Counted from the stretch's first letter, positions 51,747 through 60,396 are shown. The stretch is DNA of 64,000 nucleotides from Haloarchaeobius amylolyticus (GCF_026616195.1 NZ_JANHDH010000003.1:372001-436000); one strand, 5' to 3'. Notes: generated by a model from the letters alone, not told the origin. Made by a program: numbers and translations.

Positions 51747-51917
51747 CTACTCAGCTAATGACTCAGCGAGACCACGGAAATGGGAGGCGAGGATTTGGCG
51801 TTCTTCGTCTGTGATGTCTTGACGAACTCGGACGCGTGCGAGGACGTGTTCTTCGTCGATTTCATCGACGAGTTCAGCAAGGTCAAGGTCAGCGGTGTGC
51901 CACGATTTCTCTGTCAT
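51747..51917 (-). CDS. Small acidic helical protein
   Basis: A 56-residue frame, MTEKSWHTADLDLAELVDEI then DEEHVLARVRVRQDITDEER, ending AESLAE. Composition and codon use are haloarchaeal and the ATG is well placed. It may be a small regulator or antitoxin; no family is recognised. It lies upstream of the Orc1 relic. Confidence 0.5.
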   Translation of the reverse strand: MTEKSWHTADLDLAELVDEIDEEHVLARVRVRQDITDEERQILASHFRGLAESLAE

Positions 51918-52055
51918 AATCTGTTTGGAGTCGGTATCGTACTAAAACAACGGTTCGAGTGACGGATGAGCAAGTGACGGACCGTGAATTCGCACGAGAA
52001 CAGCCGCTCACTGGATAGCAGGAGAGCCGGTTTGGAAGCACGGAAAACGAACCGG

Positions 52056-52277
52056 TCAGTCGGTAATCCGAATCTCTGAGTTCACGCGATAGATGTACCC
52101 ACGCATCTCCAGTACTTCGAGTGCTTCGCGAGCGTCCGCTCGTGTGAAGCCCTCTTTCATGAGTAGGCTTTCGGCATTGGCTTCGTCGATGCCGGGTTCA
52201 GGCGGTGAAACCGTCCCGGAAAGGAGGTCGAGGCAATCCTCAGCAAAGGGTGGAATCGGCGTTGATTCGCCGTGCAT
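52056..52277 (-). CDS. Small winged-helix-like protein
   Basis: A 73-residue protein whose second half is a helix-turn-helix (ANAESLLMKEGFTRADAREA then LEVLEMRGYIYRV) with a short wing EIRITD. Probably a DNA-binding regulator. The function is not known. Confidence 0.6.
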   Translation of the reverse strand: MHGESTPIPPFAEDCLDLLSGTVSPPEPGIDEANAESLLMKEGFTRADAREALEVLEMRGYIYRVNSEIRITD

Positions 52278-52335
52278 GGGTTCAGTCCGTCTACGGATAT
52301 TCGTTCAGGCTCAATAGACCTATCCCCTGTATGGT

Positions 52336-53319
52336 TCAGGGATTTTGTCGCTCCACAGCGCCGATAACTTCCTTCGCGGTCTTCACAATACGCTGGAGCC
52401 GCTCACGAATCGCTTCGGCTGGGTCACCGTCCCAGGCAGCGACGTACAGCGCGCTGTTTGAGGCATCCAGCCCGAAGTACTGGGAGACGACGTAGACCAC
52501 ACTCTCGGCTTCCACCTCGCGTTTCTTCCGTTCCCCGTGGTCGTCGACGTCGAAGTGCAGGAGAGCGTGTGCGTACTCGTGAGCAAGCACACTCGCGACC
52601 TGTGCTTCGTTCTCTACGTCTTTCACCTCGACGAGCAGCGAGCAGTCGTAGGCACTTCGGTCGGTACAGATTCCATCAGCAGTTCCATGTTCCCAGTCGT
52701 CAGTAGGAACGATGTTTGCACGGACACCGAGGCTCGTTGCGGCGTTGAGTAGAGCGTCAAGGAGTTCCTCCTCGTCTCCGTCACCCCTTGCTTCAGTATC
52801 GAGTTCAGGGAGTGGTTCACCGTCTGTCTGGGAGACGTCGAACACGGGAACGGGCCTGAACCCCACTAGACCATCGTCCCACTCGTCTGCCGGCGTTTCG
52901 TCGTACTCACAGTCGCTACTGTCGTGGTATGACGCTGAATTTCCACAGGCGGGGCACTTGCTCGTGATGATGGGCGCCCAGATCCAGATAGCGGACTCGC
53001 CTTCCTGGACGTAGCGGTCGAACTCTTTCACCCAGGTGTTGTAGCCAGCGACCTTCGTCGCGTGGGGACACTGGTGCTTGATGAGCAGCGTGTTCCGGTA
53101 GGAGTAGTCGTGGAAGTGCGATTGGACGTCCAACCACTCCTGCAGTTCCGCACTTGCTCGTGCTTCGTCCGAGAGTTCGGCGAACTGTTCGACCCACGCT
53201 TCCAGCGAGCCGTGCATCTCGTCGCGACGGGTGTCGGACTCGCCGAACTGCCTGTGGGTGGTCTCTTGGTCTTCGGTGCTGCCGCCACTAGCCTCTGTTT
53301 GGTAGGAATCTATCGACAT
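52336..53319 (-). CDS. ArdC-like antirestriction protein with metallopeptidase motif
   Basis: A 327-residue protein. The N-terminal part (about 30-110) has the ArdC ssDNA-binding pattern (FHDYSYRNTLLIKHQCPHAT, ESAIWIWAPI), followed by a CPAC cluster and a C-terminal zinc peptidase site VLAHEYAHALLH with EVEAESVVYVV. ArdC-type proteins protect incoming plasmid DNA from restriction. ATG 53319 (MSIDSYQTEAS) is chosen because the promoter repeat 53347-53375 lies before it. Confidence 0.8.
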   Translation of the reverse strand: MSIDSYQTEASGGSTEDQETTHRQFGESDTRRDEMHGSLEAWVEQFAELSDEARASAELQEWLDVQSHFHDYSYRNTLLIKHQCPHATKVAGYNTWVKEFDRYVQEGESAIWIWAPIITSKCPACGNSASYHDSSDCEYDETPADEWDDGLVGFRPVPVFDVSQTDGEPLPELDTEARGDGDEEELLDALLNAATSLGVRANIVPTDDWEHGTADGICTDRSAYDCSLLVEVKDVENEAQVASVLAHEYAHALLHFDVDDHGERKKREVEAESVVYVVSQYFGLDASNSALYVAAWDGDPAEAIRERLQRIVKTAKEVIGAVERQNP

Positions 53320-53346
53320 CGAGCATCTCCGAGGAGAACTCGAAGT

Positions 53347-53375
53347 CCCCCTCACCCGTCAGGGGGAGATAAAAT
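53347..53375 (-). promoter_or_regulatory. TATA plus G/C palindrome promoter, copy 4 (ArdC-like gene)
   Basis: Minus strand: ATTTTATCT then CCCCCTGACGGGTGAGGGGG, about 53 nt before the start. Confidence 0.7.
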
Positions 53376-53445
53376 GGCTCAGTCATCGAGATCCTTGGCT
53401 GAACAGAATATAAAGTATAAGTATTCTAGTGTGCTACTATGCCCT

Positions 53446-54249
53446 ATGCGGAGTAATAGTTCGGCAGAAGAGGCCGACGGTCAGTCGGATGTGGGAGGGT
53501 CTATCGAGCTTGGACTCCCGATTCGAGATGCTGAGCTCTTCAAACATGGGGCGACGACGTATATCCTCCACTTCCTCAGTGACAACCCAGACATCAACGT
53601 CTCTATCCGGCAGCTGTCAAAGGTAACGCCCTTCAGTGAGCGCGCAACGCGGGAGGCCGTCAACGTTCTTGAGCCGAATGGGCTCGTCGAAACCTTCCAT
53701 AAGGGGAACGCACGTCGCGTTCAGATTAACAGGGAGCGACTTTCCAAACCGAGTGACCCAATCCGTAGTATCCCGCAGACAGAGTACCACACGCCCGTTC
53801 GAATTGCTAAGCAGTACATCGTCGATGAGCTTGCGGATGTTCAGGGTCTCATTCTGTTCGGGAGCGTTGCCCGTGGAGAGGCTGACCGTCAGTCGGATAT
53901 CGATCTCTGGGTGCTCGTCGGTGGTGACCACATGCAGCAACGGCATGCCGCGAACAAACTTGCAAAACACTTGGAGGGCCTACAGATTCCCCCAACGATT
54001 GCTGTCGCGGATGCGATGAACGCTGACCTTGAGAGTGCGTGGAACGAGGTCAAAGAGACACTGGAGTCCGATGAGCAGAACTGGGCGTCCGCACAACGGC
54101 ATTCGTTCGAGATACTCGTCGAAACCCCACAATCGATTCTCAACCAGTCTGACCGAGTCGATGCAGAGAAACTGTTTGGCGAAGGGATTACACTGCTTTC
54201 GTCGGAGACGCTTGACCGAGTGAAAATAGAGGTGCTCTCCGATGAGTGA
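53446..54249 (+). CDS. MNT-type nucleotidyltransferase with winged-helix N-domain
   Basis: A 267-residue protein. The N-terminal half (about 28-95) is a winged helix (VSIRQLSKVTPFSERATREA); the middle has the minimal nucleotidyltransferase signature ILFGSVARGEADRQSDIDLW (about 140-160). It overlaps the HEPN gene by 8 nt (ATGAGTGA). In MntA/HEPN systems the transferase AMPylates and silences the HEPN RNase. ATATAAAGTATAA (53408-53420) is the TATA box, with a short leader. Confidence 0.85.
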   Translation: MRSNSSAEEADGQSDVGGSIELGLPIRDAELFKHGATTYILHFLSDNPDINVSIRQLSKVTPFSERATREAVNVLEPNGLVETFHKGNARRVQINRERLSKPSDPIRSIPQTEYHTPVRIAKQYIVDELADVQGLILFGSVARGEADRQSDIDLWVLVGGDHMQQRHAANKLAKHLEGLQIPPTIAVADAMNADLESAWNEVKETLESDEQNWASAQRHSFEILVETPQSILNQSDRVDAEKLFGEGITLLSSETLDRVKIEVLSDE

Positions 54250-54763
54250 TCCCCGGGAGATTCTGGACGGCCTCGCGGAAGCTGAAGATGCGTTCGGACA
54301 CGCGTATGGACAGCCAACGTTCGAACCCGGATTGAACGCCAGCACTGATGCTGGTGAAGGTGAGGTACAGCTTCAGAAAGCGTGCCGCCTTCTCGAATTG
54401 ACGCACCGACTTGATGAACTCGGCGAGTACTATGGAGCGATACTGGAACACTCGTTTATTGTCATCGAACACACGTTCCAGGGATACCTGCTGGCGATGA
54501 CGGGGACTGACCCGCGAGAGCTACGAAACCACACGTCACCGTACGAGTTTGCGAAAGGGCAGGTACCACTGGAGGCAGACACCATCGAGACGTTGAAAAC
54601 TCTGTACGACGCCCGCCGGACCGAACACTACTACGGAACCACTGTCACAACAGAGGGACAGGCAGACGCGATGCGTAGCGTCGCCACGGCCGTCCACGAG
54701 CACATCGTATCGTTCGACCCAGAGCTTCACCGATTCTGCAACTGTTCGTCGACGAGGGAGTAG
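54242..54763 (+). CDS. HEPN-domain toxin partner
   Basis: A 173-residue helical protein with the HEPN motif ARRTEHYYG near 128-137 (R-x4-6-H, the RNase active site) and a preceding helix LGEYYGAILEHSFIVIEHTF. It is translationally coupled to the MNT gene. HEPN/MNT pairs are toxin-antitoxin and anti-phage systems. It converges with the regulator at 54775. Confidence 0.82.
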   Translation: MSDPREILDGLAEAEDAFGHAYGQPTFEPGLNASTDAGEGEVQLQKACRLLELTHRLDELGEYYGAILEHSFIVIEHTFQGYLLAMTGTDPRELRNHTSPYEFAKGQVPLEADTIETLKTLYDARRTEHYYGTTVTTEGQADAMRSVATAVHEHIVSFDPELHRFCNCSSTRE

Positions 54764-54774
54764 GAGACGCGCTT

Positions 54775-55314
54775 CTAACTGTTCCTGTCTTCGTCGCGTT
54801 TGAGACGGAGTAGTGCCTGTCTCGCATCGCGAATCCGGCGGCGGAGTGTCTGGAGTTCGCTCAACTGGTCGTACCGCTCTTCGAGCTCATCGAAGGGAAC
54901 GTCAGCGAGGATACTGTCATCGACCTCAGTCGCATCAAGTTCGGTTTCGAGTTCGTCTACGCGCGTCTCGTACTCTTCGACGAGCGATTCGAGTTCAGTC
55001 CTACTATACTCTCTCGTGAGGCGTTCGATTCTGAGGAAGTCGAAGTACGCCTCGTTGCGCCTGTAGAGTACCGGGTCGCTGGCGGTCTGTTCGACGACTC
55101 CCATCGCATCGAGCCACTGCAGGTTCGTTCGTGCACCACCAGGAGAACAGTCTGCGAGTCCTGCAATCTCAGAGACTGGGGTTGGATCCGTGAGTCCTGT
55201 GACGACCTCGTAGACGCGCTCCTTCGTTGATCTGTCTGCGACGCTCTTGCCCCACGGCTCGGCGAATGACCCGACATCCTCGGGGGCGTCATCCGAGGAA
55301 TTACGGTCTGCCAT
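54775..55314 (-). CDS. Winged-helix plus coiled-coil protein (DUF7342-like)
   Basis: A 179-residue protein: winged helix (about 30-85, TPVSEIAGLADCSPGGARTN), the conserved phrase LYRRNEAYFDFLRIERLT, then an acidic coiled coil (100-170). It resembles the proteins at 60397 (YERNDAYFEWRRINQLA) and 62120. The other two are followed by a TumE-like gene; this one is not, so it may be an orphaned antitoxin or a plain regulator. Confidence 0.72.
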   Translation of the reverse strand: MADRNSSDDAPEDVGSFAEPWGKSVADRSTKERVYEVVTGLTDPTPVSEIAGLADCSPGGARTNLQWLDAMGVVEQTASDPVLYRRNEAYFDFLRIERLTREYSRTELESLVEEYETRVDELETELDATEVDDSILADVPFDELEERYDQLSELQTLRRRIRDARQALLRLKRDEDRNS

Positions 55315-55394
55315 CGTGTCCCTCAGTAAGAAATCTCCTCAGAATATACTTTGGGTGGGCAAAGGCAGACCTACATGGTGGTGTTCAACGTCGC

Positions 55395-55655
55395 TCAGCT
55401 GTCGACACCGGCTAGCCAACCGCGATGGAAGTACGCGAGACAGATACAGGAGCGGAATATCTCTCCAGTCGGGCGGTGCCTGAACTGCTTCGATTCTGGA
55501 TTGGGGGCGACGATGCCGGCGTCGACGAGGTCGGTGACGATGTGGCGGGCGTCCTCCTCTGCAATTTGGAGTGCACTGGTGTGGTCACGGTCTTGGGCGA
55601 GCTGGCGTCGTTCGAACTGTTCGTGGCTGTCGGATTCGTATGGGTCTGGTGTCAT
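55395..55655 (-). CDS. Small conserved accessory protein
   Basis: An 86-residue protein with a helical region LQIAEEDARHIVTDLVDAGI, like one half of a winged helix, and the end SCICLAYFHRGWLAGVDS. It follows the 55673 gene by 17 nt and probably is transcribed with it. Function unknown. Confidence 0.6.
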   Translation of the reverse strand: MTPDPYESDSHEQFERRQLAQDRDHTSALQIAEEDARHIVTDLVDAGIVAPNPESKQFRHRPTGEIFRSCICLAYFHRGWLAGVDS

Positions 55656-55672
55656 GGCTAGTGAGAAGGGGA

Positions 55673-55948
55673 TTATTCGTTCGTGTCGATGCTCGGGTCG
55701 AACGCTCGTGCGGCTTCGGCGAGACGGCACAGCTTCGAGAAAAGCACGTCGACGTCGGCTTTCGCCTGCTCGACGGTCGGTGCTTTGACCTTCCCTTCGA
55801 GACGCTCCTGGTCACGAGTGCCCGTCCCCCGGGTTATCGTAATTTTGATTGAGGCCCCTGTGTCGGTTCGAGTGACGTGCTCGGTCGTCTCGAAGTCGTC
55901 TGGAAGTCTCCGCTCGTCGTCGTTAGTTGGGTCTGTGTCTGTCGACAT
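55673..55948 (-). CDS. Small conserved accessory protein (DUF7389-like)
   Basis: A 91-residue acidic protein with a beta part (TGASIKITITRGTGTRDQER) and a helix (APTVEQAKADVDVLFSKLCR). Similar proteins accompany haloarchaeal plasmids. Start ATG 55948 lies about 35 nt after the TATA of promoter copy 5, which gives a short leader. Confidence 0.65.
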   Translation of the reverse strand: MSTDTDPTNDDERRLPDDFETTEHVTRTDTGASIKITITRGTGTRDQERLEGKVKAPTVEQAKADVDVLFSKLCRLAEAARAFDPSIDTNE

Positions 55949-55957
55949 CTGAGGATT

Positions 55958-55986
55958 CTCCCTCACCCCTGAGGGAGTGATAAAAT
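55958..55986 (-). promoter_or_regulatory. TATA plus G/C palindrome promoter, copy 5
   Basis: Minus strand: ATTTTATCA then CTCCCTCAGGGGTGAGGGAG, a perfect palindrome whose arm bases differ from copy 6 yet still pair. Confidence 0.72.
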
Positions 55987-56018
55987 GCTATGCAGAAGAG
56001 TTCCACCCTGATGTTCTG

Positions 56019-56062
56019 AAAACAAGGCGAGTGCCTCGGGGTCAAGCCCTGAGGTGGTTCAC
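56019..56062 (+). repeat. CCTCGGGG hairpin repeat, copy 2
   Basis: ACAAGGCGAGTGCCTCGGGG followed by TCAAGCCCTGAGGTGGTTCAC, related to the ends at 32034 and 61003. It overlaps the stop of the AbrB-like gene. Probably an orphan IS200/IS605-type end. Confidence 0.5.
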
Positions 56063-56310
56063 TCGGTGTCGACGCCCCAGACGTCGTGGTCGGTAGCCAC
56101 ATCGGTTTCTGTGTCTCCGTCGTAGCCGTGGAAGTCATCGAGGGTTCCAGTGTGACCCTTGACGACCCGGACGCGGATGGTCCCGTCGTCGTCGATGTGC
56201 CAGCGAAGAATATCACCATTGTCGATGCCGAGTTCCCGGCGAATCCGCGCAGGGATTGTGGCCATATTCCCCGTGACCTTACTTTCTGCGTCGGCACAGT
56301 CACTGCTCAT
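56059..56310 (-). CDS. AbrB/MazE-type DNA-binding protein
   Basis: An 83-residue protein with the swapped-hairpin AbrB fold: NMATIPARIRRELGIDNGDI then LRWHIDDDGTIRVRVV. Such proteins are antitoxins or transition regulators. No toxin gene is directly adjacent in the same operon; the broken PIN gene stands about 100 bp upstream but has its own antitoxin. Confidence 0.78.
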   Translation of the reverse strand: MSSDCADAESKVTGNMATIPARIRRELGIDNGDILRWHIDDDGTIRVRVVKGHTGTLDDFHGYDGDTETDVATDHDVWGVDTE

Positions 56311-56407
56311 ACTCGTTTAGTAGGTTTCCAATATGAATAGAGTAGTGTGTAGCTACCAGAATATCGTTGCAACGCTCCTCTTGATAGTTGATGCACCGGA
56401 GAACGAG

Positions 56408-56937
56408 TCAGAAATCGTCCGGAAGTACGTCGGTGATTGTGTCTACGGGAGCAAAGTACCGGCCCTCGGTTGTCCACGTCGCAAGCCATTGGTCTGCCTC
56501 AGTGACCGTGAGCTGATCAGTTGTCACACCGTAGGCGAGGATTCCGAGCGAGCCGGTTACTGGAACATCGTATTCAGCTGCGAGGGCTCGACCTGCTGAA
56601 TCATCAGTGGCGAGTATGCAGTTTCGGTTCTGTTCGCATGCGGCAGCAATTGCTTCGGCTTCGCCACGGTCTACACGCGAACGGATCTCCGTATATTTTG
56701 CTGGAGTGTTGTCGGTGCAGTTTCGACGAGTTCGATATCACTAGAGAGGATTGCGTCGACTGCCGGTTGCAGGCTGTCGTAGCCGTGGTCGATGCCGCGG
56801 ATGAGTTCATCGCGGACGGCTGGAACAGTCTGCGGCGCTGTCAGCGTCTCAGTCATCCACGAAATAGACTCAGAGATGCTGAAGTTGCTGAGGACTGTTG
56901 CATCAAGAATAACCGCAGTTTCCTCGAGGCCTGTCAT
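56408..56937 (-). pseudogene. PIN-domain toxin (DUF3368 type), frameshifted
   Basis: The first part encodes VILDATVLSNFSISESISWM and AVRDELIRGIDHGYDSLQPA. Around 56700-56715 the frame changes; the other frame continues EIRSRVDRGEAEAIAAACEQ, ILATDDSAGRALAAEYDVPV and ends PDDF. Together they form a full PIN RNase with catalytic acids D14, E in GEAEAI and DD in ATDDSAGR. One base indel disables it. The antitoxin gene before it is intact and overlaps by ATGA. Confidence 0.8.
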
Positions 56938-57206
56938 TCACTGTCCGTGTCGAGGTTGAGCGCGACGTCGACTTCACTGTCGAGTTCTTCACGGGATTTC
57001 GGACCGTAGCGAGCGTCGATGCCGAGGTCGTCGAGGAGGTCTTCCATCTCCCATCGGGTGATGCCGACACGTTCGGCCGCTTTCCCTAGACTGATCTCAC
57101 CGAGGATGTACAACCCAATCGCTGTCGCGAGCTTACCCGTCTCCTGGGGGCCGTCGTTCCGGTGGTCGATCGCCATTCGATTCGAACAGAAGTCACGTAT
57201 CCCCAT
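56934..57206 (-). CDS. UPF0175-family antitoxin
   Basis: About 80-90 residues; the core is KLATAIGLYILGEISLGKAA then ERVGITRWEMEDLLDDLGID, the UPF0175 helix-turn-helix. This family pairs with DUF3368 PIN toxins, as here, with a 4-nt overlap. The start is ATG 57206 or 57176. Confidence 0.82.
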   Translation of the reverse strand: MGIRDFCSNRMAIDHRNDGPQETGKLATAIGLYILGEISLGKAAERVGITRWEMEDLLDDLGIDARYGPKSREELDSEVDVALNLDTDSE

Positions 57207-57412
57207 GAATGTTGCACCTCATTGAACTTCACCTCTCCTGAGTTCGAGAGATGCTGGTCGTGCGCTCTTCCGACGTTCGTCCATAACCGATAATTGCCAC
57301 TCTGATGTTAAGGTCGTGGCTGCGCGCGCAGCGCAGCGAGCACGGAGCGGTGGGTGGGGAGGTGGGTGTCGGGTGGTGGAGTCGACAAAAAAGAAAGGAC
57401 CGCCGGCGTCGA

Positions 57413-58234
57413 CTACTGTTCCCACCATCGGTCGCGCTCGGGGAAGGTCACCCGCGACCAGCCCGTCACGGCCACCGAGACGCGCCCCTGGTACCAGTTC
57501 TTCGCGACGTTCCGCAGCCGCACGAGCTCGCCTTCTCGAACCACAGGCGCCCCTGACCGCTTCCAGGACGTGAACTTAGTGACGCCCGTCTCGTCCTCGA
57601 TGAGCCCGACCTGAGCTATCTTCGGATGGCTCGACTCCCACAATTGGGTTACACGACCTTGGATACACACCTCACGCCGCTGCACGTCTTCCAGGCTGGC
57701 GATAGGGACGATGGTACCGGGCCGGTCTCGCTCGGCTTCACTCACGGCGATAACCGCACTAAGGATGCTCCCACCGTCTGCGACGCGCTCTGCCAGCTGC
57801 CTCGCGATGGCCGCTCTCGAACTGCCGTGTTCGATGCGACTGTGGATCTTTGCCGCCTTCTCGTTCACCGTCCCCAGCTCCTCACGACTGAGTCTCTCTC
57901 TCGGGTCGGGTTCGGGCTTCCAGACGCCCTCCAGCGTCGCTGCCTGCGCTTCCACGTCATTTCGACACCGTTCCTCTCGGGTTGACTCCTGTGCCCGGTC
58001 CCACCGCTCTCGCGTCCGCCCGATCTCCAGCTCACGCGCTACCATCCGTTCCTCCGCTTCGAGGGTCAACGCCTCCCGGTTCACGTCAGGGTGATTGCTG
58101 TCCACTTTCGCCTGGATCTCCAGTTCAACCGTCGCTTCGAGCGTCGGCGTCTCCTCGACCACGTACGCGTCCGTGGGGTCTCTGTATCGTTCTGGAACCG
58201 AAACTTCATCACTGAGCTTGTTGCTATTATACAT
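57413..58234 (-). CDS. OB-fold single-stranded DNA-binding (RPA-like) protein
   Basis: A 273-residue protein: helical N-terminal half rich in Glu/Arg (about 45-160) and a C-terminal OB fold (about 180-265) with VCIQGRVTQLWESSHPKIAQ, GLIEDETGVTKFTSWKRSG and RLRNVAKNWYQGRVSVAV. This resembles haloarchaeal replication protein A domains and small element-encoded versions. Role: binding ssDNA in replication of the element. The unusual N-terminus is not assigned. Confidence 0.75.
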   Translation of the reverse strand: MYNSNKLSDEVSVPERYRDPTDAYVVEETPTLEATVELEIQAKVDSNHPDVNREALTLEAEERMVARELEIGRTRERWDRAQESTREERCRNDVEAQAATLEGVWKPEPDPRERLSREELGTVNEKAAKIHSRIEHGSSRAAIARQLAERVADGGSILSAVIAVSEAERDRPGTIVPIASLEDVQRREVCIQGRVTQLWESSHPKIAQVGLIEDETGVTKFTSWKRSGAPVVREGELVRLRNVAKNWYQGRVSVAVTGWSRVTFPERDRWWEQ

Positions 58235-58299
58235 TGGTATCTTACCTGGTACCGCACGAAGGCGCTCACTCGGCGTCTTTTTCCGACCACCATGACTCT

Positions 58300-59060
58300 C
58301 CAGCCCTGGCTCTCGTCGACGACCAACTCATCCATCGCGCGCTCTCGCTTGCGCCTTCGCTCGCGTCCCCTGGGGCGCGAGCGAGAGCGCGCCAGAAGAG
58401 AACAAGTTACCAGAACCGCGCGTCCGACCCGCCCGTAGCGAGCGTCCAGCGGGATAAGCCCGCTCTCGGTCCGGCCCGAACTGCGGGACCGTGTTCAGGG
58501 CGACTGTCGGTGCGCTCGCCGAGTCGGGGCGGTCGTGACTCGGCGAGCGCGCCGGCACCAAGCGCTGGAACGCGAAAGCCCGCGAGGGGCGCAACCGACG
58601 GGCTTACCCGCTGGCGCCGAAGGCACATGAGCGACCGCAGGGAGCGAGCCTGGCCCGGAACGGGCGCTCGCGGTGCGGAGAGCGCCCGCATGCCCGGAAT
58701 GGTCGGTCGCGAGCGATGCGGAGGTCCCGTGAACGCAGTGAGCGGGACGCCGGTGAGCTTGCTCACCGGAAGGCGGCAGCGGCGAGCGGGGCGTGCCGTC
58801 GAAGACGGGCTAGCGAACACTGGACTCCGATGCCGGGGCTTGGCGTTCGCGTTCGAGTTGGTATACTGGAAGCGACAGTGTTCAACTAGTCACTCGGGTG
58901 GGGCTGAAAGGGGCCGTGCGCTCGACAGTCGAGACGACGGAAGCACCGCAGGAACGAGGAGCGCAGCGAGTCGCAGACGGCGAGCGTGCGGGGGCTTTCG
59001 AGGTGTTCTACTTCCGGCCTGATCAAGATACAGTGACAGACCGAGAGGTGCGAGTGAGCC
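58300..59060. other. Long non-coding stretch with many perfect hairpins
   Basis: No convincing protein gene. Perfect inverted repeats: GCGCGCTCTCGCT (58337-58349) with its complement at 58380-58392; GCGCTCGCCGAGTC (58512-58525) with 58537-58550; GTCCCG/CGGGAC around 58724-58747; CCGGTGAGC/GCTCACCGG (58750-58769). The density of paired arms suggests a structured RNA or an origin-like DNA region next to the RPA-like gene. Confidence 0.45.
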
Positions 59061-59085
59061 ACGAGATTTCCTGACGAGCCGCTGA

Positions 59086-59868
59086 TGTGTTCTGTGACTC
59101 CTGCTGAATACAGGGCGCGAATCGGGATTCGACCACTGGTCATCTGGGGATCGGCTGGTTCGGTTGAGTCAGTAGGTGAGTGTGGCAGAACGAACAGGTT
59201 CTATGGACAAACGACGGCCTGAATGCCTGTGTTGCAGAGGATGCGAATCGGACGTAATCAAGCCTGGATGTCAACTTCGGGGCCGGGATTAACTATCACG
59301 TCGATGGTGACGGTGTCTGACGTGTAGGTTGGGGTGACTACTTTATCAAAAAGTTTGGTTGTGGATTGCTCTGAGATGAAGACTGTTACTTCGAGCTCGG
59401 ATGCACGGTCTTTCGGCACCTTCGTTCGATATCTGATGGCGGAACCATCGTCCCATCCTACACCGTTTCTACCGAATACCTTGGTCTTGTGTTGGTCTAA
59501 GACAACGATATCGGCCTGATAATATTCGCCGGCATTGTTTTCGACTGCTATCTCTACCTCGACGTTTGCAGTTTCAGTTGATTGCTCCGAGGAGACACAT
59601 CCGGTGAGTGTGGGGAGAGCAGCACCGCTGAGTTGGAGGACCTTCCTTCGGGGATAATCGACCATATTACAAATTTGTCTCCGTACCGTCCTAAATGTTG
59701 GAACAGTGCCGGTGAATGCTTTTCCCTGTCTACTGAATCGAGGAACCGAGACGAATGATGAGTTCTTCTGCCCGAGATGCGCCTCTCGGTCCGTCGGCGT
59801 ATTCAGCGAACAAGTGCTGAAACAAACGAACCTCGCGTGCTGACTGCATCCTCTCTATTCAGCACGGC
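59086..59868. mobile_element. Small-gene cassette, copy 2
   Basis: The left block 59086-59176 and right block 59784-59868 match copies 1 and 3. Outer ends CTGCTGAATACAG and CTCTCTATTCAGCACGGC form an imperfect terminal inverted repeat. It contains one gene, a lipoprotein at 59258-59665, unrelated to the cargo of the other copies in sequence. Confidence 0.72.
59258..59665 (-). CDS. Tat-type lipoprotein, cargo of cassette 2
   Basis: A 135-residue protein with PRRKVLQLSGAALPTLTGC: twin arginines, hydrophobic run and lipobox Cys. The mature part is beta-rich (VEVEIAVENNAGEYYQADIV), like an immunoglobulin-like or FxLYD-type small surface domain. Function unknown. Lower GC than core genes. Confidence 0.72.
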   Translation of the reverse strand: MVDYPRRKVLQLSGAALPTLTGCVSSEQSTETANVEVEIAVENNAGEYYQADIVVLDQHKTKVFGRNGVGWDDGSAIRYRTKVPKDRASELEVTVFISEQSTTKLFDKVVTPTYTSDTVTIDVIVNPGPEVDIQA

Positions 59869-59959
59869 ACATCTGACAGGGTTGATTCAGAACACTGGGT
59901 GAAGCGACAGACCAAGCCCTCTGAGTCTGTCGAACCACTCTAAGTCTATTCCAGACGGC

Positions 59960-60394
59960 CTACTCGCTCCACAGCGTCGTGATTCGTTCTTCGATGTCAT
60001 CGAGAACGAGCGTCAGAACATCACGGTAATCTGATGGCCACGAAGCATCCTCACCAGGGGTAGGAGCTGTTGGCGGCGGATGGAAATGATCGCGGGTGTT
60101 GTGTGGGTTCGGGTGGCGGTCCCAGCGACACTCCCAGGAGGTTCCATCGAGAACGTCTCGATAGTGGATTTTGAAGTCGTCGTTCGTGTACCAGCGAACA
60201 GCGAGGCTCGCGTCCTCTACTTCGGACGGATAGTACGGGGACGCGAGTGTAACAGCGAGTTCGAGGTGGCCGTTGTCGTCCGTGATGGTCGCCTGTTCGA
60301 CCTGGTTCGTCGACGCGAGTCTGGTCTGGATGAATTCAAGGATTGGTCGGTCGATGGGGGCAGGACTCCCTCCATCGCCAGCGGGTGGAGCCAT
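59960..60394 (-). CDS. TumE-like (DUF6516) putative toxin
   Basis: A 144-residue protein with the family-like core VRWYTNDDFKIHYRDVLDGT and CRWDRHPNPHNTRDHFHPPP, a His/Asp-rich stretch, then a helix DVLTLVLDDIEERITTLW. TumE proteins are toxins of two-gene modules with an HTH antitoxin, which matches the gene 2 nt upstream. Assignment is by pattern only. Confidence 0.65.
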   Translation of the reverse strand: MAPPAGDGGSPAPIDRPILEFIQTRLASTNQVEQATITDDNGHLELAVTLASPYYPSEVEDASLAVRWYTNDDFKIHYRDVLDGTSWECRWDRHPNPHNTRDHFHPPPTAPTPGEDASWPSDYRDVLTLVLDDIEERITTLWSE

Positions 60395-60396
60395 CG

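Noticed and set aside
58234-59022. 262-residue plus-strand frame across the hairpin region
   Set aside because: Arg/Ala/Ser low-complexity translation of a structured GC-rich region; no domain and no plausible start signal.
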